DNA from: an uncultured Pelagibacteraceae bacterium
Lineage (GTDB): Bacteria; Pseudomonadota; Alphaproteobacteria; Pelagibacterales; Pelagibacteraceae
Reading direction: 5' to 3'
Length of the DNA: 64,000 bases
Assembly: GCA_902599335.1 (NCBI GenBank)
Contig: CACKFA010000003.1
Coordinates: 62,001-126,000, forward strand
Both the position numbers and the translations under genes were made by a program. Every line of letters starts with the position of its first letter. Positions within the stretch are counted from its first letter, which is position 1. A model generated the notes under the pieces. The model ran no database searches. It saw nothing but the letters and a program-made list of their open reading frames with translations, and had not been told where the DNA came from. Below, piece after piece: positions 1-8,789 of the stretch.

Positions 1-214
1 AAAGAAAAATTCAGATGGTATTTTAATAAAACTCCCAAAAAAGAAACAAGATTTAAGAATGGATTTACCAACAATAGGTTTACAAACTTTTATTGATATT
101 AAAAAATATGGATTACGTGGTGTAGTTTTACAATCTAAAAAAAATATTTTTCTAGATAAAACTGAATGCATTAAATTTGCAAATAAAAATAAGATTTTTA
201 TAAATATTATATGA
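1..214 (+). CDS. lpxI: UDP-2,3-diacylglucosamine pyrophosphatase LpxI, C-terminal end (partial)
   Basis: This is the tail of a gene that enters from the left edge; the first complete codon is at 2. About 70 residues remain, with the pattern D-L-P-T-I-G-x-x-T and then G-x-x-G-V-V-L near the end, as in the C-terminal domain of LpxI (DUF1009). LpxI hydrolyses UDP-2,3-diacylglucosamine to lipid X and UMP in lipid A synthesis and replaces LpxH in alphaproteobacteria. Its stop codon overlaps the lpxB start as ATGA (211-214), so the two are translationally coupled. Having LpxI here means the LpxH-like phosphoesterase at 35.9 kb need not serve lipid A. Only the tail is visible, so the call leans on the motif and on the lpxB neighbour. 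Confidence 0.8.
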   Translation, partial: KKNSDGILIKLPKKKQDLRMDLPTIGLQTFIDIKKYGLRGVVLQSKKNIFLDKTECIKFANKNKIFINII

Positions 215-1344
215 AAAAAATATTTATACTCACAGGTGAGCCTTCTGGTGATAAATTGGCTTCTACCGTTATTTCAAAGCTAAAATCTCAAAATCCTGAT
301 ATTAAATATTTATCTGTTGGCGGAAATCATTTAAAAAAATTAGGAATTAATTCTATTTTTAATTTAAATGAAATCACTTATCTAGGTTTTACTAGTATTT
401 TATTTAATATATTTAAAATCAGAAATAAAATTAACCAAACTGTTAATGAAATAATAAAATTTAATCCTGATATATTATTTTCTGTTGATAGCCCTGATTT
501 TACTATGAGAGTTGCTGAGAGAGTAAAAAAATTAAATAATAATATTAAAACTATTCACTATGTGGCACCTCAAGTTTGGATATGGAGAAAAAATAGAGTA
601 AAAAAAATTAAAAGATTTATTGATCATATTCTGTTGTTATTTAATTTTGAAAAAAAATATTTTGATGAAGAAAATATAAAAAATACTTTTGTTGGACATC
701 CATTAATAGAAAATATCGAAGATAATAAAAAAATTATTGAAAATATGATTCCTAAAAATAAAAAAATCATATCTATTTTTCCCGGAAGTAGAAAATCTGA
801 AACAGACGTATTATTGAAAATTTTAATTGATTTTATAAAACTAATGAATAATAGAAATAAAGATTTTTATTTTTATTTTCATGCAACTGATGAAAATAAA
901 AATTTAATTTTGTCAGAAATTAAAAAATATAATATTGAAAACGTTGATGTAGTTTCAGATGAAAGTATTAAATCTAAAATTTTATCTAACTCCGTTTTTG
1001 CTGTATCTAAATCAGGTACAGTTTCGTTACAAATATCCAGCTTAAATATACCATCAATAATTATTTATAAACTAAGTTTTATCAATTTTATGATATTTAA
1101 AATGTTAGTTAATGTTAAATTTGCAAACATAATTAATATAATCAATAATAGAGAAGTTATTCCAGAATTGTTACAAAATGAATGCAATGCTGATGAAATC
1201 TATAAATCTGTAATTTATTTTTTAAAAAATCCTGACCTTATAAAAAAACAATTACTTGACTGTTCAAAAACATTAGAAGGAATTAGATCTAAAACTTCTT
1301 CTTCTGAAGAGGCTTGTATAGTTTTAAGAAACTATCTTAGCTAA
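211..1344 (+). CDS. lpxB: Lipid-A-disaccharide synthase LpxB
   Basis: It condenses UDP-2,3-diacylglucosamine with lipid X to give lipid A disaccharide-1-phosphate at the inner face of the cytoplasmic membrane. The 377-residue protein is of normal length. It opens with the family signature G-E-P-S-G-D-K-L (residues 9-16), has H-Y-V-A-P-Q-V-W-I-W-R near residue 117, and the nucleotide-binding F-P-G-S-R-K-S-E near residue 190. It follows lpxI with a 4-bp overlap, so substrate production and use are coupled. Its last 21 bp overlap the end of convergent gltX, and no terminator is visible between them. Confidence 0.95.
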   Translation: MKKIFILTGEPSGDKLASTVISKLKSQNPDIKYLSVGGNHLKKLGINSIFNLNEITYLGFTSILFNIFKIRNKINQTVNEIIKFNPDILFSVDSPDFTMRVAERVKKLNNNIKTIHYVAPQVWIWRKNRVKKIKRFIDHILLLFNFEKKYFDEENIKNTFVGHPLIENIEDNKKIIENMIPKNKKIISIFPGSRKSETDVLLKILIDFIKLMNNRNKDFYFYFHATDENKNLILSEIKKYNIENVDVVSDESIKSKILSNSVFAVSKSGTVSLQISSLNIPSIIIYKLSFINFMIFKMLVNVKFANIINIINNREVIPELLQNECNADEIYKSVIYFLKNPDLIKKQLLDCSKTLEGIRSKTSSSEEACIVLRNYLS

Positions 1345-2721
1345 TCTTTTTAAAACTTCCTCTTTACCTAGAGCTATAACTATATCATATAATCCAGGAC
1401 CAAATTTTGAACCTGTTAAACCAATCCGTATAGGCTGACCAACTCCTTTAAAATTTGTATCATTTATTTTTATTAAATTATTTACTATAGGTTCTAAATT
1501 TTCTCTATTTGTATTTGATATAGATGATAATTGTTTAATAAATTCTGAAATAATTTTCTTAGATTTATCATCTATTAATTTAATATCATCTTCATTGAAA
1601 TTAACTTCATCATTTATAATGAATTTTGAATTATTATAAATGTCTTCTAATGTTTTAGCCTTATTTTTTAAAAATGATAATGAGGATTTAATTTTTGCTA
1701 CTTTACCATCTGGAATCTCTTCTTTATAAATTTTACAATATTCATATAGACATTGATAAAGGTCGTTCTCATCGATTGTTTTTATATAGTGCTCATTTAT
1801 TGATAATATTCTACTCATATCTAGTTTTGATGGTGATTTTCCAATTCCTGCTAAATTAAAGTATTCAATGCTCTCTTCTAGAGTAAATATCTCTTTATCT
1901 TGATATGACCATCCTAGTCTAAGTAAATAATTTCTTAATGCATCAGGCATTATTCCTATTTTTGAGTAATCATCCAAAGTTGAGGCATTATCTCTTTTTG
2001 AAAGTTTTTTACCTTCAATAGTATGAATTAGTGGAATATGTGCAAATTCTGGAACATCCCAACCCATTGCTTGATATATTTGTATTTGTTTAAAAGTATT
2101 TATTTTATGATCATCTCCTCTAATTATGTGAGTCATTCCCATTTGATGATCGTCAACAGTTGCAGATAGATTATAGGTTGGTGTTCCATCGTTTCTTAAA
2201 ATTATAAAATCTTCTATTGTATTATTTTCAATTTCAACATCTCCTTGAACTAAATCATTAAGTTTAGAATTTCCCTCTATTTTACTTTTAAATCTAATTA
2301 CGGGTTTGATATCTTTAGGAGCATCTTTTTCATCGGCATCTCTCCATTTTCTATTATAAATATATGGTATCTTTTTTTGTCTAGCTCTTTTTTTTTGCTC
2401 CTCTATCTCTTCAGCAGAGCAGTAACATTTATATGCATTCCCTTTTTGTAATAATTCATTAGCAATTTTAATATGATCTTCTATTTTTTTTGATTGAATA
2501 TACTCTTCGCCATCATGTTCAATTCCTATCCACTTTAATGAATTAATAATTTGTATTTTATGTTCCTCTTTGGATCTTTCTTTATCAGTATCTTCAATCC
2601 TTAAATGAAAAGTTCCTTTTTGATTTTTAGAGAACAACCAATTAAATAAGGCAGTTCTGACTCCACCAATGTGAAGAGCTCCAGTAGGAGATGGCGCAAA
2701 ACGTGTTGCTACTTTAGACAT
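1324..2721 (-). CDS. gltX: Glutamyl-tRNA synthetase
   Basis: It charges tRNA-Glu with glutamate in the cytoplasm (class Ic synthetase). The 465-residue protein carries R-F-A-P-S-P-T-G followed by the HIGH-type motif HIGG (residues 17-20) and the KMSKS-type motif KLSKR (about 239-243). I use the ATG at 2721; a TTG one codon upstream is in frame but less likely. The gene lies 20 bp downstream of lexA on the same strand, so the two are probably cotranscribed. Its 3' end overlaps convergent lpxB by 21 bp. Whether it is discriminating or also charges tRNA-Gln cannot be told from this window. Confidence 0.96.
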   Translation of the reverse strand: MSKVATRFAPSPTGALHIGGVRTALFNWLFSKNQKGTFHLRIEDTDKERSKEEHKIQIINSLKWIGIEHDGEEYIQSKKIEDHIKIANELLQKGNAYKCYCSAEEIEEQKKRARQKKIPYIYNRKWRDADEKDAPKDIKPVIRFKSKIEGNSKLNDLVQGDVEIENNTIEDFIILRNDGTPTYNLSATVDDHQMGMTHIIRGDDHKINTFKQIQIYQAMGWDVPEFAHIPLIHTIEGKKLSKRDNASTLDDYSKIGIMPDALRNYLLRLGWSYQDKEIFTLEESIEYFNLAGIGKSPSKLDMSRILSINEHYIKTIDENDLYQCLYEYCKIYKEEIPDGKVAKIKSSLSFLKNKAKTLEDIYNNSKFIINDEVNFNEDDIKLIDDKSKKIISEFIKQLSSISNTNRENLEPIVNNLIKINDTNFKGVGQPIRIGLTGSKFGPGLYDIVIALGKEEVLKRLAKIVS

Positions 2722-2743
2722 CAATGTTGTTTAGACTATTTTT

Positions 2744-3421
2744 TTAGAAGTTTCTATATAAAGATACTAAAACTCCTTGAACTTTTACTCTATCAGGTCC
2801 AAAAATCTTAGTTTCATAGTTTCTATTAGCACTTTCAAGGGCTACAACTTTACCTTTTTTTCGAATTCTTTTTAACATTGCTTCATGCTCATCTATTAAT
2901 GCAACGACAATTTTACCATTGTCTGCAGTATCTGTCCTTTTAATAATAACAGTATCCCCTTCATGAATACCTGCATCTATCATTGAGTCACCTTGAACTT
3001 TTAATCCAAAGTAATCTCCATTTTTTTCTAAATTATTAGGTAGCGGAATTCTAGAAACCTCATTTTGTATTGCTTCAACAGGTGTTCCTGCAGCAATTTT
3101 TCCAAGAACTGGTACTTCCATTTCATCAGAATTAGTTTGTTCTTCATCTAATCCACCTTTAATCACACTAGGTGAAAAGCTATTATAAATATCATTGGCA
3201 GAAGCTGTTTCTGGTAATTTAATTACCTCTAAAGCTCTTGCTTTGTGAGCTAATCTTTTTATAAAGCCTCTTTCTTCTAAAGCACTAATTAATCTGTGAA
3301 TTCCTGATTTAGATTTTAAATTAAGAGATTGTTTCATCTCCTCATAAGAAGGAGATACACCTGAACTTCTCAACTTCTTGTTGATAAATAAAAGTAGGTT
3401 TTTTTGTTTTTTTGTTAACAT
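2744..3421 (-). CDS. lexA: LexA SOS repressor
   Basis: It represses the DNA-damage regulon and inactivates itself by RecA-stimulated cleavage. The 225-residue protein has an N-terminal winged helix-turn-helix (residues about 1-65, S-P-S-Y-E-E-M then the recognition helix K-S-K-S-G-I-H-R-L) and a C-terminal S24 peptidase domain. The cleavage bond is Ala111-Gly112 (K-I-A-A-G-T-P-V-E-A), with catalytic Ser146 (G-D-S-M) and Lys184 (A-M-L-K-R). A GTTC-N7-GTTC operator of the alphaproteobacterial type lies 25-39 bp upstream of the start codon, which points to autoregulation. Larger alphaproteobacteria usually have moaC-moeA between trpC and lexA and comEC between lexA and gltX; both are absent here. 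Confidence 0.96.
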   Translation of the reverse strand: MLTKKQKNLLLFINKKLRSSGVSPSYEEMKQSLNLKSKSGIHRLISALEERGFIKRLAHKARALEVIKLPETASANDIYNSFSPSVIKGGLDEEQTNSDEMEVPVLGKIAAGTPVEAIQNEVSRIPLPNNLEKNGDYFGLKVQGDSMIDAGIHEGDTVIIKRTDTADNGKIVVALIDEHEAMLKRIRKKGKVVALESANRNYETKIFGPDRVKVQGVLVSLYRNF

Positions 3422-3445
3422 AAGAACAAATATCGTACAAATAAT

Positions 3446-3460
3446 GTTCTATAAAAGTTC
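3446..3460 (-). promoter_or_regulatory. LexA operator (SOS box, GTTC-N7-GTTC)
   Basis: On the + strand the sequence reads GTTC TATAAAA GTTC, the exact direct-repeat operator described for alphaproteobacterial LexA, rather than the CTG-N10-CAG palindrome of enterobacteria. It sits directly in front of lexA, so autorepression is expected. Confidence 0.8.
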
Positions 3461-3510
3461 TTTTAAATTAACAATACTAAAAAAAACTAGTAAAATTAGG
3501 CTTTATTTGA

Positions 3511-4302
3511 CTATAAAACTGAAAAGATAGAATTTTTATATAAGTTTTTTAAAAGTGATTCACCAATTAAAAAAGTGTTAATTGATGTTTTGTTGTTTAG
3601 TTCTAGTAGCTCCTCTTTATTCTTAATTCCACTTTCAGATATTAAAGGACCATTGTGACTTTTTACAACATCATAAATATCATAAGTTGTATTTATATGA
3701 GTTTTAAGTGTTTTTAAATTTCTATTGTTTATTCCAATTAATGACTCTTTAAAATTTAATGCTTTTTTTGCTTCTTCCACTGTATGAACTTCAACTATAA
3801 CAGACATATTATATTTCAAAGCCTCATCATATAATTCAGACGCAAGATCATCTGAAACCCCAGCCAAAATAATTAAAATAGCATCTGCACCATAACTTTT
3901 TGCTAAAGGAATTTGAAATTTATCGATAAAAAAATCTTTACACAATATAGGTAAATTTATTTTATCTTTTATTTTGCTAATATGAATTAAATTTCCTAAA
4001 AAATAATCTTCTTCTGTTAAAACTGAAAGACAAGTTACTTTATTATTTAAATAAATTCGAGCAATATCTACAGGATCATAATCATCAATTATTATACCCG
4101 CTGAAGGACTTGCTTTTTTAATTTCAGCAATAATTGAAGTTTTATTATTTTTAATATTATTTTCTATTTTCTCTTTAAAATTAATATAGCTGTTGTTTTT
4201 ATTAATTAATTCATCCAAAGTTTTAAGATCTAAAGATTTTTTTAATTTATCAACTTTTTCAATTTTCTTTTGAATGATATTTTGAAGTATATTTTCAGAC
4301 AT
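3511..4302 (-). CDS. trpC: Indole-3-glycerol-phosphate synthase
   Basis: It closes the indole ring from carboxyphenylamino-deoxyribulose phosphate in tryptophan synthesis. The 263-residue (beta/alpha)8 barrel shows I-A-E-I-K-K-A-S-P-S near residue 60 (catalytic Lys and phosphate-binding segment), L-C-K-D-F-F near 120, I-G-I-N-N-R-N-L near 190 and S-E-S-G-I near 222. It is a stand-alone TrpC, not fused to TrpF. Its start overlaps the end of trpD by 8 bp, and it is the last trp gene of the block; trpF, trpB and trpA are not in the window. Confidence 0.95.
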   Translation of the reverse strand: MSENILQNIIQKKIEKVDKLKKSLDLKTLDELINKNNSYINFKEKIENNIKNNKTSIIAEIKKASPSAGIIIDDYDPVDIARIYLNNKVTCLSVLTEEDYFLGNLIHISKIKDKINLPILCKDFFIDKFQIPLAKSYGADAILIILAGVSDDLASELYDEALKYNMSVIVEVHTVEEAKKALNFKESLIGINNRNLKTLKTHINTTYDIYDVVKSHNGPLISESGIKNKEELLELNNKTSINTFLIGESLLKNLYKNSIFSVL

Positions 4303-5287
4303 TTTGAATTTTTTCTAGATGTAAAAAAGTTTTTCCAGAAAGGATAAATTCTCTTGTGTAATAATATGCTTCAGAAAAGTCAGAAAATTTTTCTCCAACA
4401 ATTAAACCTGCTGCAGCATTTAAACTTACTGCTTTTGAAAAATCATTATCTTCACCTTTAAATATTTCAATCATCTTATCAGCATTAAATTTTGCATCAT
4501 CACCCACTAAATTTTTAAAATTATCTGCATTAACCCCTAAAGCATTTGGGTCTATTTTAATTTCAGATATTTGACCATTTTTTAATTGAATAACATTAGT
4601 TTTTGCATATGGAGATATTTCGTCCAACCCATCTTCACTATTAACTATCCAAGCAAATTTTAAATTCAAATTGTTAAGTCCTTCTGCAAAAATTTTTAAT
4701 AATTTTTTATCAAAAACACCTACAACTTGTCTCTCTACAAGAGCTGGATTACTTAACGGACCAATCATATTAAAAATAGTTCTTTTTCCAATTTTCTTTC
4801 TTACAGGTCCTACAAATCTCATTGCACTATGATAATTAGGTGCAAACATAAAACCAAAATTATTGGTATTAATTTCTTTTTCAATATCCTCAGGCTCCAA
4901 ATCAATTTTAATTTTAAGAGCTTCCAAAACATCACCAGAACCACATTTTGAAGAAACAGCTTTATTGCCATGTTTAGCAACTTTTGTACCCATGCTAGCT
5001 AAAAGTAGGGCAGAAGCAGTTGAAATGTTAAGGGTATTCATGCCATCACCACCAGTACCACAAGTGTCAATACAATCTCTTACTTTTACTCTTTTTGACT
5101 TTTCTCTAAGAACAAAAACTCCACCCGCTATTTCATCTGAAACTTCACCTTTTTCAGATAGCAAAGTTAAAAAGTTAAAAATTTCATCATCACTGGCTTT
5201 TCCAGTCATTAATATTTCAAAAGCAGTTTTACTTTCTTCAAAAGTCAAATCTTGTTTATTTTTAAGCTTTTCTAAAATCTGTTTCAT
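4295..5287 (-). CDS. trpD: Anthranilate phosphoribosyltransferase
   Basis: It joins anthranilate and PRPP to give phosphoribosylanthranilate, the second step of tryptophan synthesis. The 330-residue protein has the family PRPP-binding signature D-T-C-G-T-G-G-D-G (near residue 78), followed by N-I-S-T-A-S-A and K-H-G-N-K-A-V-S-S-K-C-G-S-G-D. It lies 4 bp from trpG and overlaps trpC by 8 bp in a trpE-trpG-trpD-trpC order on the minus strand. An opposite-strand reading frame over its 5' part looks like a by-product of codon bias. Confidence 0.96.
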   Translation of the reverse strand: MKQILEKLKNKQDLTFEESKTAFEILMTGKASDDEIFNFLTLLSEKGEVSDEIAGGVFVLREKSKRVKVRDCIDTCGTGGDGMNTLNISTASALLLASMGTKVAKHGNKAVSSKCGSGDVLEALKIKIDLEPEDIEKEINTNNFGFMFAPNYHSAMRFVGPVRKKIGKRTIFNMIGPLSNPALVERQVVGVFDKKLLKIFAEGLNNLNLKFAWIVNSEDGLDEISPYAKTNVIQLKNGQISEIKIDPNALGVNADNFKNLVGDDAKFNADKMIEIFKGEDNDFSKAVSLNAAAGLIVGEKFSDFSEAYYYTREFILSGKTFLHLEKIQNV

Positions 5288-5291
5288 AAAT

Positions 5292-5858
5292 TTAATTGTT
5301 AATAAAGTTTTTAAGAATTTTCATTCCAAACTTAGTTTTAATACTTTCAGGATGGAATTGTACACCATGAATATTCAATTTTTTATGTTGAACACCCATT
5401 ATAATCCCATCTTCTGTCTCTGCTGTAATCTCTAGCTCTTTTGATAACGTTTTTTTATCAATTACCAAACTATGGTATCTGGTAGCTTCAAAGGTGTTTG
5501 GCAGGTTTTTTAAAATACCGATTTTTTTAGATTTGATTTTACTTGTTTTACCGTGCATTAACTTTCTTGCTTGAACAATTTTTGATCCAAAAACTTGTCC
5601 GATTATCTGATGACCTAAACATACTCCTAAAAAAGGTAATTCTTTATATAATGATTTCAATATTTTAATACAATTGCCAGATTGATTTGGGTTGCCTGGT
5701 CCTGGTGAAATAACAATTTTATCATATTTCATTTTAATGATTTCTTTAGAATTAATTTTATCATTTCTAACTACATCAACTTTAACATTTAATGAGGAGA
5801 TATAGTGATACAAATTAAAAGTAAAACTATCGTAATTATCTATTAACAATACTTTCAT
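5292..5858 (-). CDS. trpG: Anthranilate synthase component II (glutamine amidotransferase)
   Basis: It supplies ammonia from glutamine to TrpE. The 188-residue class I glutaminase begins with D-N-Y-D-S-F-T-F-N-L, carries the nucleophile elbow G-V-C-L-G-H-Q (Cys near residue 80) and ends with the catalytic H-P-E-S pair (G-V-Q-F-H-P-E-S). It is separate from TrpE and overlaps it by one base. Such subunits can also serve 4-amino-4-deoxychorismate synthase, so a dual role in folate synthesis is possible in a small genome; that part is inference. Confidence 0.95.
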   Translation of the reverse strand: MKVLLIDNYDSFTFNLYHYISSLNVKVDVVRNDKINSKEIIKMKYDKIVISPGPGNPNQSGNCIKILKSLYKELPFLGVCLGHQIIGQVFGSKIVQARKLMHGKTSKIKSKKIGILKNLPNTFEATRYHSLVIDKKTLSKELEITAETEDGIIMGVQHKKLNIHGVQFHPESIKTKFGMKILKNFINN

Positions 5859-7318
5859 TATCTTAAAGCATTAATTAAAGCTTTCGCTTTATTAATTGTT
5901 TCCTCATATTCATTATTAGGTTTACTATCTGCAACTATACCTGCGCCTGCTTGCACATAAAATTTTTTATTTTTAGCAACTGCAGTTCTTAAGGCTATAC
6001 ACGTATCAAATTCTCCATTTGCAGAAAAATATCCAATTCCACCTGCGTAAACTTTTCTTTTTGATGTTTCTAATTCATCTATAATTTCCATAGCTCTAAT
6101 TTTTGGAGCTCCAGAAACAGTACCTGCTGGAAAACCAGCTAAGAGCGATTTAAATTTTGAAAATTTTTTATTATATTCCCCAACTACATTTGAAACTATA
6201 TGCATTACATGAGAATATCTCTCAATAATGAAGCTTTCCGTAACCTTTACCGAATTTATATTTGAGACTTTACCGGCATCATTTCTACCCAAATCAAGTA
6301 ACATCAAATGCTCTGAAAGTTCTTTTTTATCTTTAAGTAGGTCTCTTTCATAAAAAAGATCTTCTTTTTTAGTTTTACCCCTTGGTCTAGTTCCTGCGAT
6401 TGGTCTTACAGTAATTTTATTATCCCTAAGTCTCACAAGTATTTCAGGACTTGCACCAATTATTTGAAAGTCCTCAAAATTGAAGAAAAACATAAAAGGA
6501 GAAGGGTTTGTTACTCTTAGCTTTTTATAAATATCTAATGGTTTCTTTGTTAATTTTGCTTCAAATCTTTGGCTTAAAACAACCTGAAAAATATCTCCTA
6601 ATTTAATATATTTTTTTGCCTTATTAACCATTGATAAAAATTTATTTTTTGAAGTGTTAGATTTAACTTTTATATTTTTTGATTTTTGGATTATTTTTTT
6701 ATCAATATTTTTAATTGATGACTGAATGAGTAATTTAAACAAATCAGATTTAACTTCTTCATATTTATTTTTATAGTTTTTAATTTTTTCATCTTTAAAA
6801 ATGTTAGATATGTAAAATATTTCTTTTTTTAAATTGTCATGAATGACTAAAGTTCTTGGACGAAGAAGTCTAACATCGGGTAAATTCAGATCATTTTTAC
6901 AATTATTCGGAATTTTTTCTATGTATCTGATTGAATCATAAGAAAAATACCCAGAGACTAATGAGCAAATGTTAGGTAAATTTTTGGGAGTTTCAAACTT
7001 GAAATCTTCAATTATTTTTTCAATTAATTTATCTGGTGAGTCATTTAATTTTCTCTTTTTATTTGTTTGAATTAGATATGAATTATTATTATTAAATTCC
7101 CAAATTTTATCAGGATTTTTACCAAATATTGTATATCTACCTTTGATTTTACCTTTTTCTACAGACTCAAATATAAAACTATTTTTTTCCTCTAGAAAAT
7201 TATCAATTAAATTTAATACTTCCTCATCATTTTTTATTTTCTTTTTAGTAAAGATGATTTGATTTTTTTTGCTTCTGTGTCGAAACTTAAAATCTTTGAA
7301 GCTTCGATTAATAATCAT
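5858..7318 (-). CDS. trpE: Anthranilate synthase component I
   Basis: It converts chorismate plus ammonia to anthranilate. The 486-residue protein has the chorismate-binding core, with A-K-K-Y-I-K-L-G-D-I-F-Q-V-V-L-S-Q-R near residue 240, P-I-A-G-T-R-P-R-G near 308, L-G-R-N-D and the C-terminal F-P-A-G-T-V-S-G-A-P-K. The start overlaps the ppiD stop as ATGA (7315-7318). No leader peptide or attenuator can be placed because the upstream DNA is coding. An N-terminal extension of about 20 basic residues precedes the conserved part. Confidence 0.94.
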   Translation of the reverse strand: MIINRSFKDFKFRHRSKKNQIIFTKKKIKNDEEVLNLIDNFLEEKNSFIFESVEKGKIKGRYTIFGKNPDKIWEFNNNNSYLIQTNKKRKLNDSPDKLIEKIIEDFKFETPKNLPNICSLVSGYFSYDSIRYIEKIPNNCKNDLNLPDVRLLRPRTLVIHDNLKKEIFYISNIFKDEKIKNYKNKYEEVKSDLFKLLIQSSIKNIDKKIIQKSKNIKVKSNTSKNKFLSMVNKAKKYIKLGDIFQVVLSQRFEAKLTKKPLDIYKKLRVTNPSPFMFFFNFEDFQIIGASPEILVRLRDNKITVRPIAGTRPRGKTKKEDLFYERDLLKDKKELSEHLMLLDLGRNDAGKVSNINSVKVTESFIIERYSHVMHIVSNVVGEYNKKFSKFKSLLAGFPAGTVSGAPKIRAMEIIDELETSKRKVYAGGIGYFSANGEFDTCIALRTAVAKNKKFYVQAGAGIVADSKPNNEYEETINKAKALINALR

Positions 7319-8733
7319 TTGAAATAATTTTTAACTTTATCAATAGTTTTTTGATTTAATTGAACTTGATATTTATCATTAAGTAATTGATCATAAGATT
7401 GTAATATGCTTTTTCTATTATTTGTATTTTCGCTATTTACAAATTTAAGATATTTTTCATCAGTTTTGTTAAATGAATTTTTATTTGTTCCAGTAATTTT
7501 TACTAAATAAATTTTATCTTCTTTATTTACTAGAGCAAAAGAATTTACAGGTAACGCATAAAGCATTTTTACTGAATTAATATCAATGAGCTTATCATCT
7601 TCTATAGAATTAATAGAAGAATATTCCTTATTTGATCCTGCCAGTTCTTCAAATTTTGAATTATCAAATTTCTTTTTTTGAATTTCATCTATAATTTCTC
7701 TATTGTAATCAAATTTACCTTTTTGATATATTAACTCAACTATTTCTCCTTTAATGATTTCATCATTTAAATCTGGAGCTCGATCATATTGATTATCAAT
7801 ATTGTAAAGTAAAAAGTTATCACCGTTTTCTATCAAATCTATTTTAGATGCTTTCTTAGAATAAATTAGATCTTCATTAATCTGTTTATTAGAGCTAGGT
7901 GCAAACTCATTTACCTCAATAATGTCAACATTAATATCTGCTAATATAGTGTCAAATGTACTTCCTTGAGAAATTTTGTTTTCAATTGAGTCAATTTCAT
8001 CAAAAAACTCTTGATTAAATTCTTCAATGCCAATTAGATTTTTTGGATTTAAAATTACATACTTAAAATCTATATATTCTCTTTTTAATTGATCTTTGTT
8101 TTCATCAATAAATACTTCAATTTCATTTACTGTGTAATCATCTTTTGTTTTATACAGATTTTCCATATCGAAATACTCGATATTTAAAGATTTATTATTT
8201 TCTTCAAACTTTTTTTCTATCAAAAAATTTGGTGTTATTGTTCCAGCACCAATAAAATCAAATAAATGTTTCTGTAATTCTCTATTTTTTAATTGCAATT
8301 CAAACATTGTAGCTGACAAATTGTTAGAGAGTAAAAATTTTTCATATTTAATTCTTTGAAAAGTACCGTTTTCATCGTGAAAATTTTTATTTTCTTTAAT
8401 GTTTTTAAGTATGGTTCTTTCATTAATTGAAATATCAAAGTCTTCAATTTCTAAATCAATCAATGTAGTTGAAATTAATCCTGATAATAATTCTTCAATA
8501 ATATTGTTGTCTAAATTATCTCGAATAGCTTCTTGTGAAATTCCACTTTGGTTCACATAGTCAATAAAGTCCTGGGTTGTTACATTTGTTTTATTTATTT
8601 TTGCAATATTGTTTTGATTATTTGTGCTAAATCCTCCGCCAAAACCACCAAAGCCAAAAGCGATGATGATTATGACAATTAACACCAATCCACCAAATTG
8701 TTTCCAGCCCAAGTTTTTTAATTTTTCAATCAT
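7315..8733 (-). CDS. ppiD: PpiD-like membrane-anchored periplasmic folding factor (SurA-N type)
   Basis: The 472-residue protein starts with a short cytoplasmic stretch and one membrane anchor (residues about 13-32, Ile/Val-rich then Gly/Phe-rich), followed by a SurA-N-like periplasmic region of alternating helices. This matches PpiD, a chaperone/isomerase at the Sec translocon that helps outer-membrane proteins fold. It is shorter than E. coli PpiD (about 620 residues), and I cannot find a clear parvulin active-site motif, so isomerase activity is uncertain. It is the first gene of the trp block, as in other alphaproteobacteria (ppiD-trpE). It diverges from tpiA across 56 bp that hold a 12-bp palindrome, AATCTATAGATT (8765-8776). 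Confidence 0.8.
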   Translation of the reverse strand: MIEKLKNLGWKQFGGLVLIVIIIIAFGFGGFGGGFSTNNQNNIAKINKTNVTTQDFIDYVNQSGISQEAIRDNLDNNIIEELLSGLISTTLIDLEIEDFDISINERTILKNIKENKNFHDENGTFQRIKYEKFLLSNNLSATMFELQLKNRELQKHLFDFIGAGTITPNFLIEKKFEENNKSLNIEYFDMENLYKTKDDYTVNEIEVFIDENKDQLKREYIDFKYVILNPKNLIGIEEFNQEFFDEIDSIENKISQGSTFDTILADINVDIIEVNEFAPSSNKQINEDLIYSKKASKIDLIENGDNFLLYNIDNQYDRAPDLNDEIIKGEIVELIYQKGKFDYNREIIDEIQKKKFDNSKFEELAGSNKEYSSINSIEDDKLIDINSVKMLYALPVNSFALVNKEDKIYLVKITGTNKNSFNKTDEKYLKFVNSENTNNRKSILQSYDQLLNDKYQVQLNQKTIDKVKNYFK

Positions 8734-8789
8734 AGAGTTATAAATTTATTGATCTGTAAAAAACAAATCTATAGATTAAAAAGTCAATT

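Noticed and set aside
4863-5435. 190-residue open frame opposite trpD and trpG
   Set aside because: It lies wholly antisense to two certain genes, has no Shine-Dalgarno and a Ser/Leu/Phe-rich composition typical of antisense frames in A/T-rich DNA.
8765-8776. 12-bp palindrome AATCTATAGATT between ppiD and tpiA
   Set aside because: It is short and A/T-rich, so chance is likely; noted under ppiD only.
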